A stretch of 64,000 nt of DNA from Lentisphaeria bacterium (GCA_017507125.1 JAFWBQ010000055.1:1-64000); one strand, 5' to 3'. Counted from the stretch's first letter, positions 34,331 to 43,903 are shown. Notes: generated from the letters alone by a model not told the origin. Translations and numbers: made by a program.

Positions 34331-34359
34331 AACTTAGCACTTCTTTACCATTTTGTCAA
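34331..34359 (-). promoter_or_regulatory. promoter of the coiled-coil protein gene
   Basis: Minus strand: TTGACA (34359-34354), 17 bases, TAAGTT (34336-34331). Confidence 0.55.
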
Positions 34360-34466
34360 GTTGAAAGCTCTTTTTTCTCTTTTGTTTCCCCGTTGCCTCT
34401 TCCGGCAGCTCTTCTGAAAATCCCGCAGCAGCAGAAAAGGAGTCTTCCCCCCTGCGGTCGCGAAAG

Positions 34467-34835
34467 TCACCAATATTGTGAAGGAAGAATAAACTTTGTG
34501 ATCCAGGAAATTCCCAACAGAGCGATCCATGCGTAAAAAATCCACTGCGGCAGAAGGAGCTTCTTTTTTTCAATTATACCCTTTGCCATCAATATACCGG
34601 AAAGCAGGATCAGAAAAATATAGACCAGCGTAAAAGGGTTGTAAAGCAGAGATTCTCTGATATTTCCCTGAATAAGAGAGCGCAGGGAGCGGATCCCACC
34701 GCTGCTGGGACACGGTAACTTGGTAACATATTTAAAAAAAGAAGGAGGAATCTCACCTTGTACAATAAAGATGAGATTCCACACCAGATAACAACTCAAC
34801 GTTGTTATAACTGTCAGCTTCCTCCAATTGATCAA
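34467..34835 (-). CDS. DUF2752 membrane protein
   Basis: A 122-residue protein with three transmembrane helices. The loop LPCPSSGGIRSLRSLIQGN followed by LYNPF is the DUF2752 signature (normally CPxCGxTR...GD...NP); here Ser replaces the second Cys. It starts at a TTG whose bases overlap the stop of the preceding 58-residue gene (TTGA), so translation is coupled. The function of the family is unknown. Confidence 0.78.
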   Translation of the reverse strand: MINWRKLTVITTLSCYLVWNLIFIVQGEIPPSFFKYVTKLPCPSSGGIRSLRSLIQGNIRESLLYNPFTLVYIFLILLSGILMAKGIIEKKKLLLPQWIFYAWIALLGISWITKFILPSQYW

Positions 34836-35008
34836 AGGATTTCCTGACCGCAGGAAGGGCAGACTTTTTTCTTACAGGAATCCATAACGAAGGGCAGCCA
34901 GACCAGAGGAATGCAGAACAGCACAGTCAGAACCAGAATAATGATTCCGGTATTGTTCAAACCATTGGAAACGGGCGTAACTTCATTGTTGCAGCAACGA
35001 CAAACCAT
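34832..35008 (-). CDS. 58-residue zinc-ribbon membrane protein
   Basis: A short gene starting at the ATG ending 35008, behind AAGGAG. It encodes MVCRCCNNEVTPVSNG, then one transmembrane helix (IIILVLTVLFCIPLVWLPFV), and ends KKKVCPSCGQEIL. The CRCC and CPSC pairs on either side of the helix could bind a metal only if both ends lie on the same side. Its stop overlaps the start of the DUF2752 gene by three bases. Similar small zinc-ribbon/TM proteins often accompany DUF2752 proteins. Confidence 0.78.
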   Translation of the reverse strand: MVCRCCNNEVTPVSNGLNNTGIIILVLTVLFCIPLVWLPFVMDSCKKKVCPSCGQEIL

Positions 35009-35248
35009 AATAAAACTCCTTCTAATATTACATTGACATCGAACAAAAGATTGCCGGAAAGAGGGCCTCCGGGAGTTGCCGAATGGACAAAAATGCGCTG
35101 TCTGTCATCAATTTGCAGTGATTTTCATCCTGTAATTGAATATAGCATATCTTTTTTAACTTTTCAACTGTCAATACGTACATTTTTAAGAAAAAAATTT
35201 CAAAGACACCTTCATCCCCGGATAAAAGTTCTGCAAAATCCGCAAAGT

Positions 35249-36907
35249 TCAATCTCTGTGCAGCTCTTTCAACAGCTCTCTGGCATGTTTCCGGGCGGCT
35301 GAGGTATTGCCCAGCATCCGGGCGATCTCAGGCTCAGGGTCTTTCAGCAGTTCCACACGGCTGCGGACTCCGCCTTCCTCTGCGCTCTTGGAAACCTTGA
35401 AGTGATGATCCGCCCGTGCCGCCACCTGTGCCAGATGAGAAATGGAAATGATCTGACGGCTTTTACCCAGATTGTGCAGTTCCTCTCCCACAGCATTGGC
35501 GGTTTCACCGCCGATATTCATATCGATTTCATCAAAGATCACAGTTGGGACATCATCCGCATCGGCAAGAACGGTCTTCAATCCCAGCATAAGTCTTGAA
35601 AGTTCGCCTGAACTTGCGATTTTTCTCAAAGGCAGCACTTGAGAACCGGCATTGGCGGAAAAAAGCATTTCAAACCTGTCTGCACCGGAAGGCCCCGGTT
35701 CGCAGGAGCAGAACTCTGCTTCAAAGCGGCATTTGCCGAAGCCGAGAGACCTCAATTTCTCTTCGATCTGAGCAAGAAATCCTTCAGCAGCTTTTTTGCG
35801 CTGCTGCGAAAGCTCCTGACACACCTTTTCAAGTTCCTCTCCGGTACGGGCGATGCGGGCGGAAAACTCCGCAGCGGTCGCGGCAGCGGCATTGTAACGC
35901 GCCAGTTCCTCTGCGGCGCGGTCACGATTGGAAAAGAGTTCCTCAAGGGAGGGACCGTAACGGCGTTTCAGGGTAAAAATTTCCCCCATGCGGCTTTCGA
36001 TGGCGGCAAGTTCTTCAGGGTCGAGATCGACTTTTGAAGAGAGGTCTGAAAGTTCTCTTCCCAGCTGTTCGATCCCCTCCTGAATGACGGTGCACTCCTG
36101 AGACAGCGGGTCACACGATGCCCCCAGACGGCTCAGTTCATCCAGCTTGCGGTAGACGGTTCCCATGAGATCCGCGATGGAGTTTTCTGACTCGGAAAGC
36201 ATCTGGACAAGTCCTTCGGAAATGCCGATGATCTCTCTGGCGTTTGATGCCATGCGGAACCTCTCTGCAAGAGTTTCATCCTCCCCCGGCTCCGGATCGA
36301 CGGCATTGATCTCATCCAGCATCAGTTTGAGCCGGTCGGCTTCGGCGGCGGAAGGCAGATTCTGTTTGAAGTTTTCCTCTTCGCGGCATATCTCCCGCAA
36401 TTGGGCGCAGAGTGCGGCACATTTTCCGCGCAGCTCCATGGTTCCGGCGCAACGGTCAAGGAGTTCCAACTGCCGCGCCGGCTGCTGCAGAGAAAGCTGT
36501 TCATTGACCTTCTGTCTGTCAACAAGAAAAGCACCGAGAGCCCCCGACAGCTTTGCTGAACAGGGCTGATCATTGGCAAACTGCCGGGTGCCGCTTGAAG
36601 TCATGACCCGCCGGAGCGAAACTTCACCTGAGTCACGGTCAAATTCGATCCCCGACTCTTCCAGGAGTTCTCCGACGGCTCCTCTGAGAGCTTCCGGCAC
36701 GGTAAAAAGAGCACTGACACTGCATCGCGAAGCGCCTGAACGCAGCACATTCTGGCCGGTTCTTTCGCCGGTTAGAAAAGAGAGGGCCCCCAGCATGATG
36801 GATTTGCCGGCGCCGGATTCACCCGTTATTACGTTGAACCCGGGAAAGAACTCGATCTCAGAGTGTTCGATCAGCGCGTAATTGTCGATTTGCAGATAGT
36901 TGAGCAT
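35249..36907 (-). CDS. recN: DNA repair protein RecN
   Basis: A 552-residue SMC-like ATPase for double-strand-break repair. The N-terminus is MLNYLQIDNYALIEHSEIEF, followed by Walker A GESGAGKS (29-36). Long coiled-coil arms flank the middle. The C-terminal half has SSGELSRLMLGLKTVLADAD (signature), PTVIFDEIDMNIGGETANAV (Walker B) and ISHLAQVAARADHHFKVSK. Length matches the family. It is the last gene of a four-gene minus-strand operon. Confidence 0.95.
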   Translation of the reverse strand: MLNYLQIDNYALIEHSEIEFFPGFNVITGESGAGKSIMLGALSFLTGERTGQNVLRSGASRCSVSALFTVPEALRGAVGELLEESGIEFDRDSGEVSLRRVMTSSGTRQFANDQPCSAKLSGALGAFLVDRQKVNEQLSLQQPARQLELLDRCAGTMELRGKCAALCAQLREICREEENFKQNLPSAAEADRLKLMLDEINAVDPEPGEDETLAERFRMASNAREIIGISEGLVQMLSESENSIADLMGTVYRKLDELSRLGASCDPLSQECTVIQEGIEQLGRELSDLSSKVDLDPEELAAIESRMGEIFTLKRRYGPSLEELFSNRDRAAEELARYNAAAATAAEFSARIARTGEELEKVCQELSQQRKKAAEGFLAQIEEKLRSLGFGKCRFEAEFCSCEPGPSGADRFEMLFSANAGSQVLPLRKIASSGELSRLMLGLKTVLADADDVPTVIFDEIDMNIGGETANAVGEELHNLGKSRQIISISHLAQVAARADHHFKVSKSAEEGGVRSRVELLKDPEPEIARMLGNTSAARKHARELLKELHRD

Positions 36908-36918
36908 GGGTATACACT

Positions 36919-37869
36919 TCAGTTAAAATTGAGTTTATAGACCCCCCGGTCAAAAGAGGCGCACAGCACTCTTCCCAGCTCCGCTGCCAGATTGCCGGAT
37001 TTTTCCCTGTCACCGTCGGCATAAGCCGCGATAAAGTCAAACATATCAGACACGGTAAGAACCACAGGCAGCGTACAGTTGAGTTTGGATTCCATCAATT
37101 TCTGCACCTCTGCAAGAACAGCTCCGGCACCATAAAGAAAAGGCTCTATTTCAAGTTCAGTCACAGGGGGAGTCAGCTGATGCATCATGGCAAACGCTTC
37201 CATACTGAAAAAAAGATGGACACATGGAAAAAGAGTGGTAACGCCGTTTATCTTCAAAACGCCGGAATCACTCAGTTTCTTTGCCTCCGGCGGAAGCATG
37301 GCGGCAATGGCACTGCGCGAAAGAGTGATCTCCGGCGTCCGTTCCACGGCACTGTGGACACTTTCCAGCTCAAGGATCCTTTCATAATAGCGCGCAAGTT
37401 CCAGAAAAAGGTGTGCAGGCGCCCGTCTTATCTCCAACTTTGCTGCAGCCTCAATGATCTTGTCGATGACTTTATTGAAAAGTTCCCCGGTCACTCCCAG
37501 ATGCCCTCTGAGCATTTCGCACAACGTGCCCCGTTCCGGCGTGACCAGAAGTTCATTCTCGGTACCGGTCCCTGAACGGTAGAACTTGGCGACCTCGGGG
37601 AATCCGATCTCTTCAAGGAGTCGCGTCACCGCCCGTTCAAGCTCCCCTCTGCCGAAGACCAGTTCGCTGCGGGGCGCGTTGCGGAGCGTGTACTCCACTG
37701 CCAGCACGATATCCCGGGGAAGGTCTGCCGACTCCCGGAGTCCTGCGGCAAGGAAACAACCGGCGAGGCGGGTCTGAAGCAGCTCACTGTCAAAGGGGCA
37801 GAGATCCCCTTCAAACTCCCGGATCATGACCAGGGTCTGTTTTTCGTGGGGCGGAAAGCGGTGCGGCAT
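36919..37869 (-). CDS. protein of unknown function with an ATP-cone-like N-terminus
   Basis: A 316-residue soluble protein. Residues ~15-100 (MIREFEGDLCPFDSELLQTR; then ELERAVTRLLEEIGFPEVAKFYR) look like an ATP-cone, the nucleotide-sensing domain of NrdR and ribonucleotide reductases: pFDxxxL, four helices, FxxVAxxYR. The remaining two thirds (AHLFLELARYYERILELESV; EIEPFLYGAGAVLAEVQKLM) are helical and unknown to me. It lies between a DUF4838 gene (3 bases apart) and recN (11 bases apart). The N-terminal likeness is by eye only. Confidence 0.6.
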   Translation of the reverse strand: MPHRFPPHEKQTLVMIREFEGDLCPFDSELLQTRLAGCFLAAGLRESADLPRDIVLAVEYTLRNAPRSELVFGRGELERAVTRLLEEIGFPEVAKFYRSGTGTENELLVTPERGTLCEMLRGHLGVTGELFNKVIDKIIEAAAKLEIRRAPAHLFLELARYYERILELESVHSAVERTPEITLSRSAIAAMLPPEAKKLSDSGVLKINGVTTLFPCVHLFFSMEAFAMMHQLTPPVTELEIEPFLYGAGAVLAEVQKLMESKLNCTLPVVLTVSDMFDFIAAYADGDREKSGNLAAELGRVLCASFDRGVYKLNFN

Positions 37870-37872
37870 CGT

Positions 37873-39672
37873 TTATTTTCCGTTCAAAAAGTTCCGGTGT
37901 TGGCGTATGTAGTCATCTTCCCAGTCCAGATTGAAGTGAAGATACTCTTTCCCTTTCCGGATGGCTGTGCGCCACGCTTCAAAGTAGACATCAAAACGGT
38001 TGTGGACAAAGACGCGGGTATCCCGGTGGGAGTGGATCCAGCTCAGCAGATGGTCGATCTCAGGGATCCCGGCGCATCCGGCGTGGAAGGCGTCAAAAAG
38101 CGCCTTGTAGCGGTAGAGATATTCGGTCCAGATACGCAGTTCCCGGCGGAGTTTGCACAGGGGGGCTTTGGCTTTGAGGGCTTCGGCAAGGGCCACAGCT
38201 TTGGCATAAGGACCAAGCTCTGTGCGGCTGAAAAGTGCGTAGGGATAGGTCACATGGCAGGGTCCTGCGGAACTTGTAATGCTCCGCATGTGTTCGTAAA
38301 ATGCCTCTGCTTCTGCGGCATCCTCACCGAAGAGGGCTTGCATCATCTGCGGCACAGCCTCTTCCTCTTTTTCGCCCCGGAGCGCTTTTGCCATGGCGAT
38401 GAAGTTCAAGCCGTAAACGCTCCAGTGGGGCGGATGGAACTGGGTGGCGATACCGTCCACACCGATGGATTCATAATAAGCGCACTCCTGAAAAATGGTA
38501 CGGTGGAAAATTTGAGGCAGAGAGAGATAAAAGTTCACTCCCATGTAGTACTCATAGATTACCACTTTGCCTCCCTCTTTGCAGTCGCACCATGCCTTGA
38601 TATCATCGGCATAACGGGAGTTGATGGGGCATTTTTCATCTATCCTGTGGTTGATGCAGCGCCAGTAGGGAGCCATCATCACTGTCAGATTCGGGGTAAG
38701 CTTAAACCCTTCAGAGGGACGGCAATAGTTGATGTAGGCGCAGAAATAGAGATCGAGATCGGGTCTGTGTTCTGCCAGCTGTCCTGCCACATCCTGAACC
38801 ATGTTGTGATAGATGCGGTCAGCGATGTAAACGTGAGAGGAAAGAGAGTAGAGTTCGCCGTGTTTGCTTTTATCGTAGAATTTGGAACACTCCTCACATT
38901 CGCACCAGCCGAAACCGTCATTGGGAGTCAGACCGACGGATTTGAGTTCGGGATTTTTCCCGATGTACTCAACCATGTTTCTGACGATCTCTTTACGCAA
39001 TTCTTTGTTGGTGGTGCAAAGCTGTTTTCCCAGCAGCAGGGCGTTTTCATCCTTTTCGGGTTTGATGCGGGTCCCGTTGACTTCAGCAAAAAATTCAGGA
39101 TGCTCTTTGTAATACTTCTGAGCCGGGATCCAGTAATCAAAGTTGTGGTGACCGCTCTGGATCTCAATACCGCGGATCCGGAACGCCTCACGTCCCCGTG
39201 CATCCAGACCGTCATAGTATTTCATCCAGACGTTGAGGAAATTCAGTTTGTTTTTCGCCATCCAGTCGGCAAGGAGGGGCGACTCTTCGTTAAAGGGATA
39301 CTCCTGAATAAATCCGCGCACCTTAAAGGGAACTTTCCGGGCAGGAATCACAATCCCTTCAGAAATTTCCACATCACCGGAATCGTTGAGCAGATCCCGC
39401 CCGGGTTCGTAGAAAAAATATCCCAGGATCTTTTCGGCAAAGTCATAGACGCCGTAGAGTATTTCAACAGAATCAGGAGCGGCGACGGTCAGCACAGACT
39501 CTTTGAATCTGACCTCAAACGAAGGCAGAGTTCCATCCTTTTCAAACACGACGCTCCAGGAGCCCGCCCGCTGAAACCGTTTCCGGCACAGTGCGGACAT
39601 TTCATCGGCGGCAAGACAGAGCGTGGGATCTTCAAACGCTCCTTTGACAACAGGATATCCGTTTAAAAGCAT
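37873..39672 (-). CDS. DUF4838 glycosidase-like protein, cytoplasmic
   Basis: A 599-residue protein with no signal peptide, unlike the DUF4838 protein at 20617. The N-terminal ~110 residues are alpha-glucuronidase-domain-like. The barrel carries LKSVGLTPNDGFGWCECEECSKF, LYFCAYINYCRPSE and YEYYMGVNFYLSLPQIFH, which are typical DUF4838 blocks with Asp and Glu candidates for catalysis. It belongs to a tight operon with a pyridoxal-kinase-like gene upstream. Substrate is unknown. Confidence 0.83.
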   Translation of the reverse strand: MLLNGYPVVKGAFEDPTLCLAADEMSALCRKRFQRAGSWSVVFEKDGTLPSFEVRFKESVLTVAAPDSVEILYGVYDFAEKILGYFFYEPGRDLLNDSGDVEISEGIVIPARKVPFKVRGFIQEYPFNEESPLLADWMAKNKLNFLNVWMKYYDGLDARGREAFRIRGIEIQSGHHNFDYWIPAQKYYKEHPEFFAEVNGTRIKPEKDENALLLGKQLCTTNKELRKEIVRNMVEYIGKNPELKSVGLTPNDGFGWCECEECSKFYDKSKHGELYSLSSHVYIADRIYHNMVQDVAGQLAEHRPDLDLYFCAYINYCRPSEGFKLTPNLTVMMAPYWRCINHRIDEKCPINSRYADDIKAWCDCKEGGKVVIYEYYMGVNFYLSLPQIFHRTIFQECAYYESIGVDGIATQFHPPHWSVYGLNFIAMAKALRGEKEEEAVPQMMQALFGEDAAEAEAFYEHMRSITSSAGPCHVTYPYALFSRTELGPYAKAVALAEALKAKAPLCKLRRELRIWTEYLYRYKALFDAFHAGCAGIPEIDHLLSWIHSHRDTRVFVHNRFDVYFEAWRTAIRKGKEYLHFNLDWEDDYIRQHRNFLNGK

Positions 39673-39693
39673 AAGTCAAATTATCTCCAGATT

Positions 39694-40533
39694 TCAAATC
39701 AAGTTCAGTTTTTCAAGCAGACAGGGGATGGCGCGCTCAAACTCGACCCCATAGGGGACATGGTCAGGATTCTGCAAAGTCATGCGGATCGACTCAACGG
39801 TAAATTCAACGGCAGTTTCCAAAGCCTGAGCCATATTCTGCTCGCGGATCAGTGCCGCAAAAAGCGCAGCCGAAAAAAGATCCCCGGTACCGTGAAACGT
39901 TCCCGGCTGTTCCTCGCCGAAATAGGTGGAATACTCCTCTTTTTCGGCGTTCCATGCTGCGACACCGTATCTGCCTTTTTCGTAACTGACACCGGTGATG
40001 ACCACATTGGGGCATCCCAGACCGGCAAGACGTTTGAGTCTTTCACGGATATACTTCTCATCATAGCCGCTCCCGCAGTATTCTTCACCCAGCATGGCTG
40101 CGACTTCAGTCAGATTGGGAACGATCACATCCGCCTTACCGCAAAGATGGGCCATCCGTTTGGCAAAAGCGCTGTCAAATCCCACATAAAACTTGCCGTG
40201 GTCCCCCAGAACGGGATCCACCAGTTTGAGCATTCCCGGCTTGTTGAACATGGCAAAAGTCTCTTCAACCAGTTCGATCTGGCGGAACGATCCCAGATAG
40301 CCGGTTGAAATGCCGTCAAAGGAAAAATCGTGTTCTTTCCAGTTTTTGCATACAGGAGCGATCTCATCGGTCAAATCGTGAAATGTAAAGGATTTGAACC
40401 AGGTATGGACCGAAAGCATCGCAGTCGGCATAATGGCAGTTTCAATACCTGCCGCAGAAATCACCGGCAACGCCACTGTCAGCGAACATTTTCCCAGACA
40501 TGAAATATCCTGTATTGAAAGGACACGTTTCAT
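39694..40533 (-). CDS. pdxY: pyridoxal/pyridoxamine kinase
   Basis: A 279-residue PfkB/ribokinase-like kinase: N-terminal RVLSIQDISCLGKCSLTVALPVISA, DPVLGDHGKFY, and the anion-hole motif PGTFHGTGDLFSAALFAAL with the catalytic Asp. This is the sequence pattern of PdxY/PdxK enzymes in the PLP salvage pathway. It is the first gene of the operon ending in recN and has its own promoter. The nearby abundance of PLP enzymes (metY, ilvA) is not specific evidence. Confidence 0.85.
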   Translation of the reverse strand: MKRVLSIQDISCLGKCSLTVALPVISAAGIETAIMPTAMLSVHTWFKSFTFHDLTDEIAPVCKNWKEHDFSFDGISTGYLGSFRQIELVEETFAMFNKPGMLKLVDPVLGDHGKFYVGFDSAFAKRMAHLCGKADVIVPNLTEVAAMLGEEYCGSGYDEKYIRERLKRLAGLGCPNVVITGVSYEKGRYGVAAWNAEKEEYSTYFGEEQPGTFHGTGDLFSAALFAALIREQNMAQALETAVEFTVESIRMTLQNPDHVPYGVEFERAIPCLLEKLNLI

Positions 40534-40571
40534 TGACTTTCCCCTTCTGAATTAAAAAATCACATTTTCAT

Positions 40572-40600
40572 AATATACTTTGAAGAGAGGATTTTTTCAA
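40572..40600 (-). promoter_or_regulatory. promoter of the pdxY-recN operon
   Basis: Minus strand: TTGAAA (40600-40595), 17 bases, TATATT (40577-40572). Confidence 0.75.
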
Positions 40601-40646
40601 TTGTCAAGGCAACTATTTTGCCTGAAAAAGAAGTTTTTACAAAGGT

Positions 40647-41294
40647 TCAGTTCCCGTAAACCTCTTCATTGAGCTGTTCAAAAAAAGTTTCCATGAATCT
40701 GAGCCGCTCCGCTCCCATACGGCGCCCGGCAGGGGTCAGCATGGCACCGGGAAGATGGCGCAGTTTCACCAGATACTCCCGGTAGGCGGTATCTTCAGGA
40801 CCGTAAGCCCCATTGCCAAGTGCCTCTTCCGGAGTATTATGGACCCTTGCCCCGCAGGCTCCGGCAAAGAGAAAGGCTCTGCCCAGCCCCACGGCGCCCA
40901 GTGAATCCAGTTTGTCAGCATCGTAAAGGACCTTTCCCTCAGGGGTATCGGGCACGATGCCGTCCCGGTAGCGGTGGCTCCGGACAGCGGCGGCAACGGC
41001 GGCGCAGAACGGTGCATCCATATTTTCTTCAGCCAGAAGCTGAGCTGCGATTTCGGCGCCTCTCCGGGCATGACACACCTGCCCTTTGGAGGCGTGTTCC
41101 TCCGGACGGGCGCAGTCATGGAGCAAAGCGGCGAAACGGACGATTTCCCGGTCCGCCCCCGGCTCTTCCGAAAGGAGCAGTTCGGCGTTTTTCATCACCC
41201 TCAGGGTATGATCGTAATCGTGTCCGGCTCCGGAATTGAGCAAAAGAGCCTTGAGCTTTTCACTCAAGGCGTCAAAAGCAGAGTCATAATTCAT
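40647..41294 (-). CDS. HD-domain phosphohydrolase-like protein
   Basis: A 215-residue HD-superfamily protein: GHDYDHTLRVMKNAELL, AALLHDCARPEEHA (the HD pair), later AVRSHRYRDG and LYDADKLDSLGAVGL. This pattern is found in uncharacterised phosphohydrolases acting on nucleotides or other phosphate esters. Its ATG at 41294 overlaps the stop of the FNT-family gene by four bases, making it the last gene of a long minus-strand operon. Confidence 0.82.
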   Translation of the reverse strand: MNYDSAFDALSEKLKALLLNSGAGHDYDHTLRVMKNAELLLSEEPGADREIVRFAALLHDCARPEEHASKGQVCHARRGAEIAAQLLAEENMDAPFCAAVAAAVRSHRYRDGIVPDTPEGKVLYDADKLDSLGAVGLGRAFLFAGACGARVHNTPEEALGNGAYGPEDTAYREYLVKLRHLPGAMLTPAGRRMGAERLRFMETFFEQLNEEVYGN

Positions 41295-41926
41295 GATCTT
41301 CTGACATGTCCTGCAAAGGGCAGCAGCATTCCGCCGAGGGAGTTCCCCAGGGTCATGACGCCGATGGCGCCGAGAGCCTTCCAGCTCCAGGCATCAGCCG
41401 CGGAAAAGTAGTACATGTTGGCGATGCAGTGTTCAAATCCGCTTAAAATAAAGATCGCCACGCAGAGAAAGAGCACAGGTACCCGGACAACGGCATCCAG
41501 TTCATCTTTGCGCTTGAAAGTCTCTACTGCCGTATACATGAGGATGCCGCAGAAAAAGGAAAGGATCAGCCAGCTTGTGACGGAATCCCCCGCCTTGGCG
41601 GCACAGACAGCAGAAACTCTTTCAGCAAAGGCGGGAAAGCTCCGGGTCTGGCGCACCAGCTGCCCCACAGCGAAACATCCGGCAAGGTTCCCCGTCCAGA
41701 TGAGGAAAAGCTCAAGGAGGTACCGGGGCGTATTCTTCCCCTGTACCGCAAGATATCCGATGGCGCCGGTATAGAGTTTGAAGCCGTAGCTTACAATGGT
41801 CAGCAAACCGAATCCGAAGAGGAACGCCCCCATGACCGGATCGGGAACCGCCATGCAGACGGTTCCCGCAATGCCGATGAAAAGTCCGGCGAGGATCGCG
41901 TTGAGAAAGATTTTGCCGTATCCCAT
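41291..41926 (-). CDS. formate/nitrite transporter (FNT) family channel
   Basis: A 211-residue protein with six transmembrane helices. LFGFGLLTIVSYGFKLYTGAIGYL corresponds to the conserved first-repeat block and SGFEHCIANMYYF to the second-repeat hallmark containing the central His of FocA/NirC pores. I start at ATG 41926, which overlaps the previous stop (TGATG); the further in-frame TTG is less likely. In FNT proteins formate, acetate or similar anions pass; here it is embedded in an esterase operon, so acetate release is a plausible cargo (inference). Confidence 0.85.
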   Translation of the reverse strand: MGYGKIFLNAILAGLFIGIAGTVCMAVPDPVMGAFLFGFGLLTIVSYGFKLYTGAIGYLAVQGKNTPRYLLELFLIWTGNLAGCFAVGQLVRQTRSFPAFAERVSAVCAAKAGDSVTSWLILSFFCGILMYTAVETFKRKDELDAVVRVPVLFLCVAIFILSGFEHCIANMYYFSAADAWSWKALGAIGVMTLGNSLGGMLLPFAGHVRRS

Positions 41927-43869
41927 CAAAGAAGCTCCATAAGAGTTTTGTCAGAGATATTGGCATCGTGAGTTTGAAGAGCCTCTTTCAGCTCGCCTGC
42001 AACACCGCAGAAGATCACGTTGCGCCGCACATTGAGCAGAGCCAGACCTTTGAGTCCGCCCAGTTTTCCCATGAGGGGCTGATAGTTGAGTTTTTCTCCC
42101 CAGCAGGATTCATCAACGCCTGAAAGATCCACTACAGTACGGCATCCCAGAAGGGCGGAAGCCGCAAGAACGGCAGGGGCGTTGGCAGAGACTCCGGCAA
42201 GGGTGACATTCTTGTATTTACGCTCTTTGAGCAGCACCACAGAGGTGATGATATCCTGAACACGCATACAGAAGTAGGAGTCATTGCAGGCAGCATCCAG
42301 CGGATCATCATCATTCCGTGCCGGATTGTTCACATTTGCCGCCGTTGCGCCTGTTGCGAAAAGCTCCGCAAGGTAGGTATGGGCATCAAGTTTGAAAAGT
42401 TCATCGGTCACAGAAACTTTTTCACCCTCGTTGAAATAGTCCATACACTCCTTTTCCACGGGGTAGCAAATGGCATTCTCTGAATCCATGGCATGAGCGG
42501 GTCTCAAGCGGAAGGTATTGATTATTTCCCCGGTTTCACGGCGGGAAACCACCATGGCCCAGGCTTCGCCCCCGGGCAACTTCCAGTTGCCGTGGGTGAC
42601 GCGGAAGACCACATCAGAGGTGGGTTTATCGCTTTCAAGCATCTGGCGCAGGATATCGGTCCGGCTGTTCTGCCAGAGCAGAAAATCGCCGCCAAAATCA
42701 AAGGCTGAGGCGGTATAGACCTTTTTCAGCTGTTCACAGGACTTTTTAAAAGTTTCATCCGTAGGTTCTGCGGGTTTCACGCCGCCGTGCCACAGCTGTT
42801 CAGGAGCGGGAACCTTGTCGGTACTTTCAGGGATGATCTCCCCGGCATCCCTGCCCTGAAGCTGACGGACAAACCAGGCGTAAACATGCTGACGGGTGCG
42901 CTGATTGTAGTTGTGACCGTCATCATAGAAGAAACTTTCCACATTCTCTTCGGCGTGGTAGAGTTTATAGATCTCTTTCAGCTTCGGCACCTCATAATCG
43001 GGGTTGAGGTTGGTCCAGTCACCGGTGACACCGGGGAGCAGTATGGGCCGGGGCGCAATAGCTGCCACCATGTCAAAACTGGTCAGCCCCCGGGTGCGGA
43101 GCAAAGGTCCCTCTTCACAGGTGCATCCCCCCATAAAGTGGAGAGAGAGCATACAGACCGGGCAGACAACCTTGATCCGGGGATCCAGCAAACCGATGAA
43201 CCAGGTCTGGGAGCCGCCGCCTGAAGCACCGGTACAACCGATGCGCGAAGGATCAACAGCGGGATGGGAGGCGATGAAATCCACCGCCCGCATACTGTTG
43301 GCAGTCTGGAGTCCGAAAGGTGAAACACCGTTGAAATAGGCCTCAAGGCGGGGTTCTTTTTGCCACCGGTGGGGCATTTCGTTGTTATCATTGTAGCCGA
43401 TCATGTCGTATGCAAAGACGGCAAAGCCCAAACGGGCAAGCTCCATGCAGCGCATGATGACGCCGCCGGTGGGCTTGTGGTCGACTCTGCCTTTGTTCCA
43501 GTGTCCGTGGGGACAGAGGATGGCAGGGAGTTTGCCGGTGAACTTTTCAGGGGTGAAAAAGTTTCCGGTCAGCCGCAGTCCCGGCAGGGTCTGGATCTCA
43601 ACATCGGTGATGGTGACACCGTCAATGTTGCGGGGAGAGCTCTCTTTGGGTTCAAGGGGAAGAAACTCCACCCCCGGCTCAAGTCCGGCGCTGAGGCGCA
43701 CCCGGCGGATGACAGAATCCCGCATACAGCGGTGTTCCTCCTGATTGGCGGGGATCTTTGCCGCATAGGGATAAACGCCGTACTCTGTTTCAAAATAACG
43801 GCGGTCGGCAAAAGAGGCCTCTTTCGCGCCATACTCCCAGGGAATAACTTTGACTTTTTCTTCACTCAT
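41926..43869 (-). CDS. acetyl-xylan-esterase-like alpha/beta hydrolase
   Basis: A 647-residue protein without a signal peptide. The first ~400 residues are an AXE1-like hydrolase: ILCPHGHWNKGRVDHKPTGG, FDMIGYNDNNEMPH-type oxyanion region, the nucleophile elbow GCTGASGGGSQTWF, and the DDGHNYN histidine. The last ~230 residues look like a second, degenerate alpha/beta fold (PAVLAASALLGCRTVVDLSG). The product probably deacylates sugar esters in the cytoplasm. It is followed by overlapping FNT and HD genes and preceded by an uncharacterised glycosidase-like gene. Confidence 0.8.
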   Translation of the reverse strand: MSEEKVKVIPWEYGAKEASFADRRYFETEYGVYPYAAKIPANQEEHRCMRDSVIRRVRLSAGLEPGVEFLPLEPKESSPRNIDGVTITDVEIQTLPGLRLTGNFFTPEKFTGKLPAILCPHGHWNKGRVDHKPTGGVIMRCMELARLGFAVFAYDMIGYNDNNEMPHRWQKEPRLEAYFNGVSPFGLQTANSMRAVDFIASHPAVDPSRIGCTGASGGGSQTWFIGLLDPRIKVVCPVCMLSLHFMGGCTCEEGPLLRTRGLTSFDMVAAIAPRPILLPGVTGDWTNLNPDYEVPKLKEIYKLYHAEENVESFFYDDGHNYNQRTRQHVYAWFVRQLQGRDAGEIIPESTDKVPAPEQLWHGGVKPAEPTDETFKKSCEQLKKVYTASAFDFGGDFLLWQNSRTDILRQMLESDKPTSDVVFRVTHGNWKLPGGEAWAMVVSRRETGEIINTFRLRPAHAMDSENAICYPVEKECMDYFNEGEKVSVTDELFKLDAHTYLAELFATGATAANVNNPARNDDDPLDAACNDSYFCMRVQDIITSVVLLKERKYKNVTLAGVSANAPAVLAASALLGCRTVVDLSGVDESCWGEKLNYQPLMGKLGGLKGLALLNVRRNVIFCGVAGELKEALQTHDANISDKTLMELL

Positions 43870-43903
43870 GATTTTATATTCCTTGTCTTCATTAAAATAT
43901 CAT

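Noticed and set aside
37846-39666. 606-codon plus-strand frame opposite the DUF4838 gene
   Set aside because: Antisense shadow of a convincing gene with family motifs on the other strand; no start signals.
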